From Marinobacter sp. CHS3-4 (GTDB lineage: Bacteria > Pseudomonadota > Gammaproteobacteria > Pseudomonadales > Oleiphilaceae), in NCBI RefSeq assembly GCF_030053415.1, contig NZ_JASGBJ010000003.1:62001-126000 (forward strand): a stretch of 64,000 nucleotides of DNA, in the 5' to 3' direction. The position numbers and the translations under genes are program-made. Shown here piece after piece: positions 1-8,889 of the stretch. The notes under the pieces are model-generated. The model was not told where the DNA came from. It saw nothing but the letters and a program-made list of their open reading frames with translations, and ran no database searches. Position 1 is the stretch's first letter; every line of letters starts with the position of its first letter.

Positions 1-1884
1 GATGCCGTCCGGCAGGCGCTCAGCGATCGGGGCGTTCGCAGCGTTTACCTGTCGGACCGCAATTCGGTGCTGAATTCGCCGGAAGCCACTGAAATGCTGC
101 AATGGCTGCACGCCTGCGCCGAGCCCGGCCATCTGGCCCTGCTGCGGGGAGCAATGGCAACGCCAACCCTGGAGCTATCCCATCAGCAACTCGACCGGCT
201 GCTGAGTGACGAAAACGCGCTGGACCGGGAAATCGACCGTTTCCAGCAGTATCGAGAGCTCTGGCAAACCCAGGGAGTGCTGCCGATGCTGCGCCGGTTC
301 CTGATGGATTTCGACGTGCCCGCCAAACTGTTGACCTATCAGGACGGTGAGCGGGCGCTGACGAACATCCTGCATCTGGCGGAACTGTTGCAGGCCGACA
401 GCCAGCAACTGGACGGCGAGCATGCACTGGTGCATCACTTCACCGAGTTGCTGCAGCAGTCTGATGAGGAAAACGAACATCGCACCATGCGTCTGGAGAG
501 TGATTCGGGCCTGGTGAAAGTGGTCACGGTGCACAAGTCCAAAGGGTTGGAATACCCACTGGTATTTCTTCCGTTTGCTACCGAGCACCGGCAGCAGAAG
601 GCGGACCAGACCTTCTGGAGCTACCACGATGAACGAGGCAACCTGCAAATCTCGCTGACGTCGGACGAACAGGTTCTGGCTCTGGCAGATCGTGAGCGGC
701 TGGGTGAGGACATTCGGAAGCTTTATGTGGCACTCACCCGTGCGCGTCATGCCACCTGGGTGGGCGCCGCCGGCATTAAACACTGGGTCCAGAGCGGCTT
801 GGGGCATCTGATCCGCGAACCGGGGCGGGAATCGGAAAGCGACCTGACACCAATGCTTCAGGCCATGGCCGCAAACACACCCTGCATTGCCATAAGCCCC
901 CTTCCCGACGCAGGTGACCAGCGTTATGTGGGCGAACCAGAGCCGCCACTGGGGCCAGCGTTGGAGCCGAAGCGGGAGGCACGTGAAAACTGGTGGATTG
1001 CCAGCTATTCTGCCATTACCTATGGGGCCCTGAGCGGCTTTTCCGGGGACTTTGAGCCTGCCAGCGAAGACGCCGAGCAGGAGAACCTGCGGGACGAAAT
1101 CGAGTCGGAATTCGAATCACTCACTGCGGCTTCTGCGCCGATTGCCCAACACGGATTCCCGAAAGGCTCCGGCCCTGGCACCTTCCTTCACGACATCCTG
1201 GAGTGGTGCGCCACCCGTGGTTTTGACGAGGTCGTGGCTGAACCTGAACAGCTACGTGTGCTGCTGGAACGTCGCTGCCAGCTTCGGCACTGGGACGACT
1301 GGGTTGAGGTGCTCCAGGGCTGGATCCTGCGGCTGATCACCATGGACATTCCGTTACCAGATAGCGATCAGACCTGCTCGCTTTCTACACTCAACACGCT
1401 TCGACCCGAACTCGAATTCTGGTTTGAAAGCCGGGACGTCAATACTCTAGCCCTTGATCGACGGGTGCAGCGCGGCACCCTCGGCGGCGAATCCCGGCCC
1501 CTGGCCCACGAAACCACCTTCAATGGCATGTTAAAAGGCTTTATCGATCTGGTGTTTGAGCACGATGGCCGGTATTACGTGCTGGACTACAAGTCGAACC
1601 ACCTCGGCGACGAAGACAGTGCCTATGTACCCGAGGCCATGAAGAAGAAAGTTCTGGATGCCCGTTACGATCTGCAGTACGTGATCTACCTGCTGGCGCT
1701 GCACCGATTGCTGAAAGCCAGGCTGCCGGACTACGACTACGACACCCATGTGGGCGGTGCGGTTTACCTTTTCCTGCGTGGTTGCGACGCACCGGGCGTG
1801 GGTGCCTTCACCGAACGACCGGACAAGGCCCTGATTGAATCCCTGGATCGGCTTTTTTCGGGTAAGCGGGAGGTGTCTGCATGA
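1..1884 (+). CDS. recB: Exodeoxyribonuclease V subunit beta (RecB), 3' part only
   Basis: This is the C-terminal part of RecB, the 3'-5' helicase and nuclease subunit of RecBCD, which processes double-strand breaks for homologous recombination. The frame is open from base 1, so the N-terminal helicase core lies outside the window and any internal ATG is not the start. Visible are the UvrD-family late motifs: VHKSKGLEYPLVFLPF near nt 529-576 and LYVALTRARH near nt 721-750. The C-terminal RecB nuclease domain follows, with GFIDLVF near nt 1537-1557 and the catalytic LDYKSN near nt 1582-1599. It overlaps recD by four bases (ATGA), so the two are translationally coupled; recC is expected upstream. 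Confidence 0.96.
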   Translation, partial: DAVRQALSDRGVRSVYLSDRNSVLNSPEATEMLQWLHACAEPGHLALLRGAMATPTLELSHQQLDRLLSDENALDREIDRFQQYRELWQTQGVLPMLRRFLMDFDVPAKLLTYQDGERALTNILHLAELLQADSQQLDGEHALVHHFTELLQQSDEENEHRTMRLESDSGLVKVVTVHKSKGLEYPLVFLPFATEHRQQKADQTFWSYHDERGNLQISLTSDEQVLALADRERLGEDIRKLYVALTRARHATWVGAAGIKHWVQSGLGHLIREPGRESESDLTPMLQAMAANTPCIAISPLPDAGDQRYVGEPEPPLGPALEPKREARENWWIASYSAITYGALSGFSGDFEPASEDAEQENLRDEIESEFESLTAASAPIAQHGFPKGSGPGTFLHDILEWCATRGFDEVVAEPEQLRVLLERRCQLRHWDDWVEVLQGWILRLITMDIPLPDSDQTCSLSTLNTLRPELEFWFESRDVNTLALDRRVQRGTLGGESRPLAHETTFNGMLKGFIDLVFEHDGRYYVLDYKSNHLGDEDSAYVPEAMKKKVLDARYDLQYVIYLLALHRLLKARLPDYDYDTHVGGAVYLFLRGCDAPGVGAFTERPDKALIESLDRLFSGKREVSA

Positions 1885-4103
1885 GCCGAAAAGACGATCG
1901 CTACGGCGAAATACCGGACCTGTTTGATGAACCGGAACCCTTGGCTGAAGCGGCGATCTTGCCGCAATTGCCAGCAACAGCACAGGACATGCTGACGCTT
2001 CTGGATCGCTGGGTAGAGCTGAACTGGCTGCGGGCGCTGGACCATGCCTTCGCAGCATTTGTGTGTGAGCTGTTGGAAGAAAACGGAGAAAGGCCAGCTC
2101 CGGAACTGGCCCTGCTGGCGGCGACGGTGTCTCACCAGGTGGGGCGCGGTCATGTGTGCCTGGATCTTCGTCAGCTGTGTGACGATCCAGAGGCCACCTT
2201 AGTGTTGCCGCCGGAAGGTTCGGATGCTTCGGGCGACACTGACCCGCGGCCAGCCGACCTGTTTCGCGGCCGAGAGGTCGAAGCGCTGATGGCGGCGATC
2301 AATGGCAGCAGCGCGGTCAGTGATGGCAGTCACACCACGCCCATGGTGATAGTAGACACCCGCCTGTACCTGCGCCGGTTCTGGCGTTATGAACAGAATA
2401 TTGCCTCGGGTATCGGCAAGCGACTGGCGCCGCAAAATATGGACGACCAGCCTTTGTCTCAGGCTCTGGATGTGCTGTTTGGCGCCTCGGATACAGAGTC
2501 TGTGAACTATCAGAAGATGGCCTGTGCAATTGCGGCCCGAAACCGGTTCTGCGTGATCACCGGTGGCCCGGGAACCGGCAAAACCACCACAGTGGTCAAG
2601 CTGCTGGCCGCCTTACAATCCGTCTCCTGCGTTCAGTCAGGGCAAGAGGCGCGGCGAGATCCCTACCTAAAAATCCGTCTGTCCGCACCCACCGGCAAGG
2701 CGGCTGCACGGCTCAGCGAATCCATTGGTGGGGCGGTAGAGCAGTTGCCGTTGGCAAAGCTTCCGGGCTCACCGGAGGCGTCTTCAATTCCCACGGACGT
2801 GACCACTTTGCACCGCCTGTTGGGAAGTCGCCCTGGGTCTCGTCAATTCCGTTACAACGAAGACAATCCGCTGCCGCTGGATATTCTGGTGATCGACGAA
2901 GCCTCCATGGTGGATGTGGACCTGATGGCGTCGGTGTTCTCTGCGCTGTCGGATTCCGCTCGCCTGATCCTGTTGGGCGATAAAGATCAGTTGGCTTCGG
3001 TGGATGCCGGTGCGGTACTGGGCGAACTGTGTGAACGGGCCGACCAGGGTCACTATCAACCGGATACGCTGGCCTGGCTGGCATCGGTTACGGGGGAGCG
3101 GTTGCCTGGCGAGCTCGAAGACGCTCGGGGACGTGCGCTGGATCAGTCGGTGGCCATGCTGCGCAAAAGCTACCGCTTCGATGAACACAGCGGCATCGGT
3201 TTGCTGGCCCGCGCGACCAACGAAGGCCGGCTCGACCGGACGTTGATTCAACGATGCCAGGCTGGCGAATTCCCGGATGTTGCCTGGCTTGGTCGGGGTG
3301 ATCTTATGGCACCGGCCGGCGAGGGGGCGTTTCAGGGTACTCTTCAGGGTAATCTGGCGCCCCTGGCCCGCCACGGAATGTCCGGTAGCCCCGAAAAATT
3401 CGCCAATCAGGGCGAAGGCCGATCGGTCCACGGGCGCCCGGTTGCGCCCCCGGTCGGCTACGGTCACTACCTCAGAATCATGGCGGACGAACGCCCAGCC
3501 GCCACGGATTCTCATCAGGATCGACCGGTCTGGGATGCGTGGGCAACCAGGGTGCTGGAAGCGTTTGGTCAGTTCCAGCTGTTGTGCGCGCTTCGTAAAG
3601 GGCCATTCGGAGTAGAAGGGCTGAACCAGCAAGTGGCGGCAGAGCTTCACAGTGCCGGGTTGATTACCAGAACCGAAGGCTGGTATCCCGGCCGACCGGT
3701 GCTGGTCACCGGCAACGACTACAACCTTGGCCTGATGAACGGGGACATTGGAGTAACGTTAAGTGTCCCATGGGATCGCAACGAGTCCGGCGAGCCCGTC
3801 AACACGCTGCGGGTTGCGTTTCCCGCCAGCGATGGCATTCGCTGGGTGTCTCCTAGCAGGCTGCAGTCTATGGAAACGGTTTACGCCATGACCGTTCACA
3901 AGTCCCAGGGTTCCGAATTTACCCATACCTGTCTGGTCCTCCCGGACCGACTGACTCCGGTGCTGACGAAAGAACTGGTTTACACCGGTATCACTCGTGC
4001 CAGGCACTGGTTAAGTCTGGCTGCGCCCAGCGAGGGCGTATTGCGAGAGGCCTCGGCGCGGAGCGTTATCCGCGCGTCTGGTCTGGCGATGCTGTTGAAC
4101 TAG
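1881..4103 (+). CDS. recD: Exodeoxyribonuclease V subunit alpha (RecD)
   Basis: RecD is the 5'-3' helicase subunit of RecBCD. The 740-residue product has Walker A GGPGTGKTTTV at about residues 226-236, Walker B VIDEASMVD near 337-345, the UvrD-like C-terminal motif MTVHKSQGSEF near 669, and TGITRAR near 701. It is longer than the E. coli protein (about 608 residues). Part of the excess is a Gly/Pro/Ala-rich stretch between the ATPase motifs, at about residues 475-550, which looks like a clade-specific loop. The ATG start lies inside the recB stop as ATGA. The stop codon overlaps the stop of the convergent hydrolase gene in a shared CTAG. Confidence 0.96.
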   Translation: MSRKDDRYGEIPDLFDEPEPLAEAAILPQLPATAQDMLTLLDRWVELNWLRALDHAFAAFVCELLEENGERPAPELALLAATVSHQVGRGHVCLDLRQLCDDPEATLVLPPEGSDASGDTDPRPADLFRGREVEALMAAINGSSAVSDGSHTTPMVIVDTRLYLRRFWRYEQNIASGIGKRLAPQNMDDQPLSQALDVLFGASDTESVNYQKMACAIAARNRFCVITGGPGTGKTTTVVKLLAALQSVSCVQSGQEARRDPYLKIRLSAPTGKAAARLSESIGGAVEQLPLAKLPGSPEASSIPTDVTTLHRLLGSRPGSRQFRYNEDNPLPLDILVIDEASMVDVDLMASVFSALSDSARLILLGDKDQLASVDAGAVLGELCERADQGHYQPDTLAWLASVTGERLPGELEDARGRALDQSVAMLRKSYRFDEHSGIGLLARATNEGRLDRTLIQRCQAGEFPDVAWLGRGDLMAPAGEGAFQGTLQGNLAPLARHGMSGSPEKFANQGEGRSVHGRPVAPPVGYGHYLRIMADERPAATDSHQDRPVWDAWATRVLEAFGQFQLLCALRKGPFGVEGLNQQVAAELHSAGLITRTEGWYPGRPVLVTGNDYNLGLMNGDIGVTLSVPWDRNESGEPVNTLRVAFPASDGIRWVSPSRLQSMETVYAMTVHKSQGSEFTHTCLVLPDRLTPVLTKELVYTGITRARHWLSLAAPSEGVLREASARSVIRASGLAMLLN

Positions 4104-4624
4104 TCGTTCAGGCCTGTGAGGCAGTCCGTCATGAATTGCCGGAACTCAGCCACCAGTCTCGGCAGGCTGTTTTGCAGGCGATGGCCGTCTGGCAATGCCA
4201 GCAGTGGTAAATCCTGATCGCGAGCCAGCTCAATCACCGGCATGGGCAGAACCACATCGTCGTGCCAGCCGTGAATGATCTGGGTGTGCTTTGCCTGAAT
4301 GATCGGGCTGGATTCCGGATAGGCCTCCATTGCCAGCGCTGGGGCGAGCAAGAAGCAGCCCCGCACGGGTGAAATGGCGCTGGTCTGGGCGCAGACCCAG
4401 CCACCCATGCTGGAACCCACCAGAACGGTTCGTGCTGGATCGGCATTCGCTTCCGCCATAGCCGCTTTCATCTGCGCGAGTCGCTCCGCCGGGTCTTTGG
4501 TGCTGCGATGGTCGAGCGCTTGTGCGGTGACACCGGTAAAGGCTTCAGCTTCGGATTTTAAGGCCTGTACCTTTGTGCTGTCAGGCCCGCTTTCCAGACC
4601 GTGAGAGAGAAAGACGTGGAGCAT
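4100..4624 (-). CDS. Alpha/beta-hydrolase family protein (YqiA/RBBP9-like)
   Basis: A 174-residue single-domain alpha/beta hydrolase. It opens with LHVFLSHGLESGPDSTK, which matches the oxyanion-hole HG region of YqiA/RBBP9-type small esterases. The nucleophile elbow is GSSMGG, followed by a likely acid in IIHGWHDDVV and a histidine in LPDGHRL near the C-terminus, so a Ser-Asp-His triad is present. The substrate is unknown. An ATG 21 bases further upstream lacks a ribosome site, while the chosen ATG has AGGGGA nine bases before it. The gene is convergent with recD, sharing CTAG as stop for both, and probably stands alone. Confidence 0.82.
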   Translation of the reverse strand: MLHVFLSHGLESGPDSTKVQALKSEAEAFTGVTAQALDHRSTKDPAERLAQMKAAMAEANADPARTVLVGSSMGGWVCAQTSAISPVRGCFLLAPALAMEAYPESSPIIQAKHTQIIHGWHDDVVLPMPVIELARDQDLPLLALPDGHRLQNSLPRLVAEFRQFMTDCLTGLND

Positions 4625-4678
4625 TTGATCGTGTCCCCTGTTCATTTTACAGATTGGAGATGCTTGTCTGCGGCCAAT

Positions 4679-5686
4679 TCAATGGCTCTGGCGGCTGCGG
4701 CAAGCCGCCAGGATATCAAGGGCCCGGCGGCGTTTCTCCGGGTCGTATAGGTCAATCGTGAACATCAGCTCGTCCACTTCAACGCCCGATAACAGCTGTT
4801 CGAGCTGTTGTTGAATGCTTGTCGCGCTTCCCAGTAACTGCAATGCCAGAAAATCTTTGACTCCCGCTTGCTCTCCCGCATTCCACAGACCTTTCATCGA
4901 GGTTACGGGAGGCCGCATCCAGAGAGGCTGGCCCCGGAACAGCGCCAGAATACGCTGGTAACTGGTGGTGGCAAGGAATTGCGCTTCTTCGTCGGTTTCC
5001 GCCGGAATGGCCGGTACAGCTAACATCGCATAGGGCTGTTTCAGCGTTTCAGAAGGCTGAAACTGGCTCCGGTAGACCTGCAGGGCTTCCCGATAGAGTC
5101 GTGGGGCAAAGTGCCCTGCGAAGGCGTAGGGCAGTCCACGCTGCGCCGCCAGCTGAGCGCTGAACAGGCTGGAGCCCAATAACCAGATCGGCACCTGAGT
5201 GCCTGCGCCGGGAATGGCCTTGATTTGCTGGCCGGGCTGAAGTGGCCCGAGCAGGCGTTGCAGTTTTGCGACATCTTCAGGGAATTGCTCGGCACCCAGG
5301 TGTTCTCGTCGGAGGGCACGGCTGGTCACTGGATCGGTGCCCGGAGCCCGGCCAAGACCAAGATCGATGCGCCCGGGATACAGGCTTTCAAGAGTGCCGA
5401 ATTGCTCTGCAACCACCAGTGGCGGGTGATTGGGCAGCATGATGCCGCCAGAACCTACTCGCAGAGTTTTGGTTGCTCCGGCAATGTGCCCCACCAATAC
5501 CGACGTGGCGGAACTGCTGATGCCTTCCATGTTGTGGTGCTCGGCCAGCCAGAAACGGTTAAAGCCGAGACGTTCCCCGTGTTGCGCATAGGCCACGCTG
5601 TTGGCCAGGGTCTGACCGACGGAATCGCCTTCGCGAACCGAAGCCAGCTCCAGGAGGGAAAAGGGAATAGTAGAAGCGGACTGCAT
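4679..5686 (-). CDS. LLM-class flavin-dependent oxidoreductase (luciferase-like monooxygenase)
   Basis: A 335-residue member of the bacterial-luciferase-like fold, in the group that MsnO8/YhbW-type proteins represent. Family signatures are [20 protein letters not shown] near residues 42-61, [19 protein letters not shown] and [15 protein letters not shown]. Such enzymes use reduced FMN (or F420) to oxygenate or reduce small substrates; the substrate cannot be read from sequence. The frame stays open upstream for 78 codons, but that stretch crosses into the divergent gene and looks non-coding. The chosen ATG has GGAG seven bases upstream. No operon partner is evident. Confidence 0.88.
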   Translation of the reverse strand: MQSASTIPFSLLELASVREGDSVGQTLANSVAYAQHGERLGFNRFWLAEHHNMEGISSSATSVLVGHIAGATKTLRVGSGGIMLPNHPPLVVAEQFGTLESLYPGRIDLGLGRAPGTDPVTSRALRREHLGAEQFPEDVAKLQRLLGPLQPGQQIKAIPGAGTQVPIWLLGSSLFSAQLAAQRGLPYAFAGHFAPRLYREALQVYRSQFQPSETLKQPYAMLAVPAIPAETDEEAQFLATTSYQRILALFRGQPLWMRPPVTSMKGLWNAGEQAGVKDFLALQLLGSATSIQQQLEQLLSGVEVDELMFTIDLYDPEKRRRALDILAACRSRQSH

Positions 5687-5811
5687 CAAGAACTCCAGGA
5701 TCAGGGTACCTTTAAGAATAACAAATCCATCAAGCCTTTCCCCGTTCGTACATTGACCGGTAACTGGTATAGACTCTTTGAAGTTCACGTACGTTACGGG
5801 ATGCGAGACCT

Positions 5812-6597
5812 GTGAGCCAACAAAGAATAAAACCGTGGTTTTTATGCGGTCTTTTCTGCCTTTTGTTTTTTTCAGTGGCCCGAACGGATGCCCAAACACA
5901 GGCGGACAATAGCCTGACAATCGTCTACGACTCGTTTGCGCAATTTATCCATACCAAAGAGGATGAGCCAACTGGCTTATTCGTTGATGTATTGAATGAG
6001 GCGCTGGAAGAGCGGATGGGAGTGTCAGTCCAGTTTATCTGGCAGCCCTGGCAACGAGCCCAGTATTCTGTTGAAACAGGACAAGCGGATGGCATGGTGA
6101 CCGTTGCGACACCAGAGCGTCTGGATTATTCCCGCGCTGTCGATACTCCCATTGCCCATTCCTCAGTGGCCGTCTTTACATCAAAAGGGCATCCCAGAAT
6201 GCCTGAAATTCGAGAGATTGAGACGGTAGCTGATCTTGAAGGGTTTCAGTTGCTGACCTATCTCGGCGATGGCTGGGCAAAGGAAAAACTCGGGGACATT
6301 GACGTGGATTTTGGCGGCAAGGACATCGAAGCCATCTTCAAGAAATTACGTTGGGGGCGTGGCGACCTTTTTTTGCAGTCGCGTGATGTCACCGAGTATT
6401 ACATCGAAGAGCTGGGCTACGAGGATGCGATCGTCCGCGTGCCAGGTGTCGAGTTCGGTCACATTGAGTTCCATCTTATGATCGGGAAAGCCTCCCCTTT
6501 TCTGCCCTTGTTGCCCGAGCTGGATAAAAGGCTACGGGAGATGAGAGAGGACGGTACCAACCACCGATTGCAACAGTCCTATGAGCACGTGTACTGA
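5812..6597 (+). CDS. Periplasmic solute-binding protein, family 3 (orphan)
   Basis: A 261-residue exported protein. It starts with GTG, then a typical Sec signal: a basic start, a hydrophobic run [15 protein letters not shown], and probable cleavage after TDA. The mature part has the type-II periplasmic binding fold, with [32 protein letters not shown] at its start and the [20 protein letters not shown] region typical of amino-acid-type binders. No ABC permease or ATPase gene is adjacent. This fits the large orphan group, common in marine gammaproteobacteria, that may feed a sensor instead of a transporter. It is divergent from the LLM oxidoreductase. The ligand is unknown. Confidence 0.85.
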   Translation: MSQQRIKPWFLCGLFCLLFFSVARTDAQTQADNSLTIVYDSFAQFIHTKEDEPTGLFVDVLNEALEERMGVSVQFIWQPWQRAQYSVETGQADGMVTVATPERLDYSRAVDTPIAHSSVAVFTSKGHPRMPEIREIETVADLEGFQLLTYLGDGWAKEKLGDIDVDFGGKDIEAIFKKLRWGRGDLFLQSRDVTEYYIEELGYEDAIVRVPGVEFGHIEFHLMIGKASPFLPLLPELDKRLREMREDGTNHRLQQSYEHVY

Positions 6598-6612
6598 CCG
6601 AGGCCAAGCTGG

Positions 6613-8889
6613 TTAGCCAAATGTTGGCTCCCACCAGCCCGGTAGTAGTTTGCGAACATCCGGCCGGACAAACCGGTCATCGATCAGCCAGATTACCCCT
6701 CGATCTGTCGGTGTACGAATTACCCTCCCGGCTGCCTGCGCCACCTTTTGCAGGCCGGGAATCAGGTAGGTGTATGCGTAGCCCTGTTGAAAACGTTGAT
6801 CCAATCGTTGCCGCAGCACTTCGTGCCAGTGGTCAAACGGCGGCAGGCCAAGCGTCGCCACAAAGGCCCCGATCAGGCGGTCGCCGGGCAGGTCGATGCC
6901 CTCGCTGAAAATGCCTCCCAGGACCGCGAAGGCGACGCTCTGATTACCTTCGTTAAAATCCTCCAGAAATGACTGGCGCTCCTCTGCGCTCATCCCGGGA
7001 CGTTGGGCCCGCTGGGGAATATCGGGTGCCGAGCTGGCCACTGCCGCTCGGACCTTTTCGAGATAATCAAAGCTACTGAAAAAGGCCAGGTAATTACCCG
7101 GCCGCTCCCGATATTGCCGGGCAATCAACTCCGCGATGGGTTCGAGCGAGCCTTCCCGATCGGGTTTCCGGGTGCTGATGTCCGGGGTGAAGTGAACGGT
7201 CAATTGATCCGCATTGAACGGGCCGGGCAGTGATTTAAAACGGGTCTGCTCTGGCAGCCCTAACAGGTCCCGGTAGTATTCGCCGGGAGAGAGCGTGGCA
7301 GAAAACAACAGGGTGCTCTGTGCAGACTCGAACCTCGGTGCCAGGAAATCGGCGGGTATCAGATTCTGGATCGAAAGCTGTGCATCGCCTCGTCTTGGCC
7401 GCGCCAGCTCGGCCAATGAGTGGTCACCGAAAACCTCAGCGAGTTTGGTGAAGGCGAGGGATTCGAACAACAATTCCTGCAGGGCCAGATCTGGTGGGTG
7501 GTCCACCAGGTAATCGCTAATGGCGGACACCATTCTGGCCAGCGCCATCGTGAGGGTGGCAGGCAGATGGTGCAGGGTGACAGGCGGCTTGCCGTGCTCT
7601 TTGCCGCCGTCGGGCGCATCGTTTTTGAGCAAGGATTGCCAGGCACGCGCAACGCCGTTCATGGCCGGTTTTAGTGGTTTGGGTGCTTGTTTTCGGATTC
7701 GCAGCAGGCGTTTCTGGCTGAGGGTCACCGAATACATGCCTCGGGCTCTATCGACCAGATTGTGGGCCTCGTCAATTAACAGGCCCGCCTTCCAGTCGTT
7801 CTGGCGTGTCAGTGCATGCAGCAACGCGGATTGGTCAAACATCCGGTTTACGTCTGCAATGACCAAATCGCACCAACGCGCCATTTCCTGGGCCAGAAAA
7901 TAGGGGCAGATCTGGTGGTCGGCGGCGATGCTCGCCAGCGCTTTCTGGTCCAGGATGTCGGGATGTGTGGCCGCCGCCTGGCGCGCATCCGGCAAGCGGT
8001 CGAAAAAGCCCTTTGCCAGAGGGCAATCGTCGCCGTGACAAGCTTTGTCCGGGTGTTCGCAGGCGTGATCCTTCGCCACCAACTCCAGAGTTCTTAATTT
8101 CAGCGTGCCGGTCTGACTGGTCGCAAGTCGCTCTATCGCTTCCCTGGCTACCTGACGGGTGGTGTTTCGGCTGGTCAGGTAAAACAGTCGGTCCTGATTC
8201 GCTGCGGGCATAGCCTTCAGCGAGGGAAACAGCGTGCCCAGGGTTTTACCCAGCCCGGTTGGCGCCTCCAGCAGCAGGTAATGATTGCGGACGGCGTTCT
8301 TATAAACGGTTTCTGACAGAGGACGTTGCTGGGGTCGGAATTCAGGAAACGGAAAGTTCAGATCGGTCAATGATTGGTTGCGGGCGTCACGATGGGCCTG
8401 TTCCTGTGCTGCCCAATCTGCATAAAGCGCGCAGAGTTTTTCCAGTTCTTGCCAAAGCTCATCGGCGGTGGCGGTCTCAACGATCGCCGTTTCCTTGTCC
8501 TTGCCAATGTCGTAGTAGATCAGTGCCAGATCAAGCTCTTTGCGTTTCTCCTGATAACACAGCAATGCCCCGTAAACCCGTAATTGCGCCCGGTGCAGGT
8601 TGCGCTGAGCTTCACGTACCCGGGACAGATCCCCGCGATGGGTTTTGATTTCCTCCAGTCGACCGGCAATCGGGTCGTAGCCGTCGACCCGCCCGCTGAT
8701 CATCAGACTGCCACACTGGCCAGCCAGTGCCATCTCACTCTGATAGCGGGGGCTGCGCCTGGCCTGAACGGTCTGGTGGCCGGTGATGCCCTCTTCGGCG
8801 GTGGGGGCCGGCGTGTAGCGAAGGTCCAGATCGCCGGATCGGGCGGCGAACTCGCACAATGTTCGTACGGCAACAGAGTGCAGGGTCAC
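6613..8889 (-). CDS. XPD/DinG-like Fe-S superfamily 2 helicase with N-terminal PD-(D/E)XK-like domain
   Basis: A 758-residue helicase. Motif I is EAPTGLGKT (about residues 208-216), motif II LIDEAHN (about 371-377), with a late motif GGIFSEGIDLPGDRL and motif VI QAAGRVIRTPTDRG. Four cysteines at about 277, 284, 289 and 328 are placed like the Fe-S ligands of XPD/DinG. The first 150 residues contain SGRVDGYD followed by LEEIKTH, an acid and ExK arrangement (D69, E80, K82) like Cas4/RecB-type PD-(D/E)XK domains. The GTG start overlaps the stop of the upstream FAN1-type gene by four bases (GTGA), so the two form a coupled operon. Polarity is probably 5'-3', by family. Confidence 0.9.
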   Translation of the reverse strand: MTLHSVAVRTLCEFAARSGDLDLRYTPAPTAEEGITGHQTVQARRSPRYQSEMALAGQCGSLMISGRVDGYDPIAGRLEEIKTHRGDLSRVREAQRNLHRAQLRVYGALLCYQEKRKELDLALIYYDIGKDKETAIVETATADELWQELEKLCALYADWAAQEQAHRDARNQSLTDLNFPFPEFRPQQRPLSETVYKNAVRNHYLLLEAPTGLGKTLGTLFPSLKAMPAANQDRLFYLTSRNTTRQVAREAIERLATSQTGTLKLRTLELVAKDHACEHPDKACHGDDCPLAKGFFDRLPDARQAAATHPDILDQKALASIAADHQICPYFLAQEMARWCDLVIADVNRMFDQSALLHALTRQNDWKAGLLIDEAHNLVDRARGMYSVTLSQKRLLRIRKQAPKPLKPAMNGVARAWQSLLKNDAPDGGKEHGKPPVTLHHLPATLTMALARMVSAISDYLVDHPPDLALQELLFESLAFTKLAEVFGDHSLAELARPRRGDAQLSIQNLIPADFLAPRFESAQSTLLFSATLSPGEYYRDLLGLPEQTRFKSLPGPFNADQLTVHFTPDISTRKPDREGSLEPIAELIARQYRERPGNYLAFFSSFDYLEKVRAAVASSAPDIPQRAQRPGMSAEERQSFLEDFNEGNQSVAFAVLGGIFSEGIDLPGDRLIGAFVATLGLPPFDHWHEVLRQRLDQRFQQGYAYTYLIPGLQKVAQAAGRVIRTPTDRGVIWLIDDRFVRPDVRKLLPGWWEPTFG

